Positions 5,978 through 6,374 of a stretch of DNA of 6,374 nucleotides are shown here, piece after piece. Source of the stretch: SM1-46 sp002451215. GTDB taxonomy: Bacteria > Pseudomonadota > Gammaproteobacteria > Acidiferrobacterales > Sulfurifustaceae. Made by a program: the position numbers and the translations under genes. Below the pieces are notes generated by a model that did no database searches, was not told where the DNA came from, and saw nothing but the letters and a program-made list of their open reading frames with translations. Each line of letters starts with the position of its first letter. Position 1 is the first letter of the stretch. The DNA is taken from positions 1 to 6,374 of the forward strand of contig DKBM01000042.1 of the NCBI GenBank assembly GCA_002451215.1. Reading direction: 5' to 3'.

Positions 5978-5993
5978 GGTGGCTCAGGCCACC
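5978..5993 (-). other. Hairpin presenting the panD stop codon in its loop
   Basis: GGTGGC (5978-5983) and GCCACC (5988-5993) form a perfect 6-bp GC-rich stem whose 4-nt loop (5984-5987) contains the panD TGA. It precedes the real terminator and has no T-tract. It may be incidental, because the codons of the conserved PanD C-terminus form one arm. Confidence 0.35.
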
Positions 5994-6364
5994 TGCACGG
6001 GAATCGAATTGCGCGTATGGGTGATACGATTGTTCGCGTCCACGTACACGAGCCGCGGCTTGTGCTTCGCCACTTCGCCTTCCTCAAGCTCTCCGAAGGC
6101 ACAGATAATGACGATATCACCGGGATCGGCTTTGTGGGCCGCCGCACCGTTCACCGAAATGATGCCCGAACCCGCCTCGGCCCGGATGGCATAGGTCGAA
6201 AAACGCTCGCCGTTGCGAACATTGTAGACCTCAATGCGCTCGTATTCGCGGATGTCGGCGGCCTCAAGCAAGCGCGCGTCGATCGCCACCGACCCTTCGT
6301 AATCGAGTTCGGAATGGGTAACGGTCACCCGGTGAAGCTTGGCCCTCAGCAAAATACGACGCAT
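5984..6364 (-). CDS. panD: Aspartate 1-decarboxylase proenzyme PanD
   Basis: Cytoplasmic pyruvoyl enzyme that converts L-aspartate to beta-alanine, the precursor PanC joins to pantoate to make pantothenate for CoA. The length, 126 residues, is the same as E. coli PanD. The self-cleavage site is Gly24-Ser25 within YEGS (22-25); Ser25 would become the pyruvoyl group of the alpha chain. Other active-site residues are present: Lys9, Tyr22, Arg54, and Thr57-Tyr58 in RFSTYAI. The ISVNGAAAH block (69-77) and C-terminal IPVQVA are typical. The start is fixed by homology to the MRxxLxxKLHR N-terminus and by a GGAG ribosome site. It ends at a strong intrinsic terminator. The gene upstream is outside the window; panC is a common neighbour in other bacteria but cannot be seen here. 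Maturation in enterobacteria uses PanZ; nothing here tells whether this enzyme needs a maturation factor. Confidence 0.99.
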   Translation of the reverse strand: MRRILLRAKLHRVTVTHSELDYEGSVAIDARLLEAADIREYERIEVYNVRNGERFSTYAIRAEAGSGIISVNGAAAHKADPGDIVIICAFGELEEGEVAKHKPRLVYVDANNRITHTRNSIPVQVA

Positions 6365-6370
6365 GAAATG

Positions 6371-6374
6371 CTCC
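6371..6374 (-). promoter_or_regulatory. panD ribosome binding site
   Basis: GGAG on the minus strand, cut by the window edge, lies six bases before the panD ATG (6364-6362). It is the only well-placed Shine-Dalgarno among the genes here and supports the chosen panD start. Confidence 0.8.

Overview
The window is a GC-rich piece of bacterial chromosome. The glucokinase, the proteobacterial-type PanD, the tRNA-Leu with an encoded CCA end and the overall gene style suggest a proteobacterium, most likely a gammaproteobacterium. That placement is inference from protein style, with no marker gene to fix it. Two undetermined bases (2881-2882) point to a draft or metagenome-derived assembly. There are six protein genes, all on the minus strand, and one tRNA on the plus strand. 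I see no mobile element, CRISPR array, prophage or toxin-antitoxin pair.

Layout in the direction of minus-strand transcription, right to left. panD (aspartate 1-decarboxylase, beta-alanine for pantothenate and CoA) starts ten bases from the right edge and ends at a strong intrinsic terminator (5934-5960). A gap of about 95 bp follows, carrying a 14-bp FNR/ANR-like dyad, and then a tight three-gene cluster: an 809-residue Lon-related (LonC/AAA_32-type) protease, a universal stress protein whose ATG overlaps the protease stop codon, and a patatin-like phospholipase that overlaps the stress-protein gene. The two N bases lie exactly in this second overlap and leave both the stress-protein C-terminus and the phospholipase N-terminus uncertain. 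After another gap with a second FNR/ANR-like dyad comes a small four-helix membrane protein of unknown function. It converges on tRNA-Leu(CAA), which has its own good promoter. Divergent from the tRNA is glk (glucokinase), followed at the left edge by about 145 bp of non-coding DNA with a third dyad.

Functionally, glk and panD are unlinked housekeeping genes. The protease, stress-protein and phospholipase cluster looks like one stress or protein/membrane-maintenance transcription unit. The main observation is that every TTGA-N6-TCAA dyad I can find in the window (three of them) falls in non-coding DNA. Two of them sit at class II activator distance upstream of genes, which suggests control by a CRP/FNR-family regulator responding to oxygen or nitric oxide. 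I do not see a clearly new system; the protease-Usp-patatin cluster and its possible shared regulation are the best leads.
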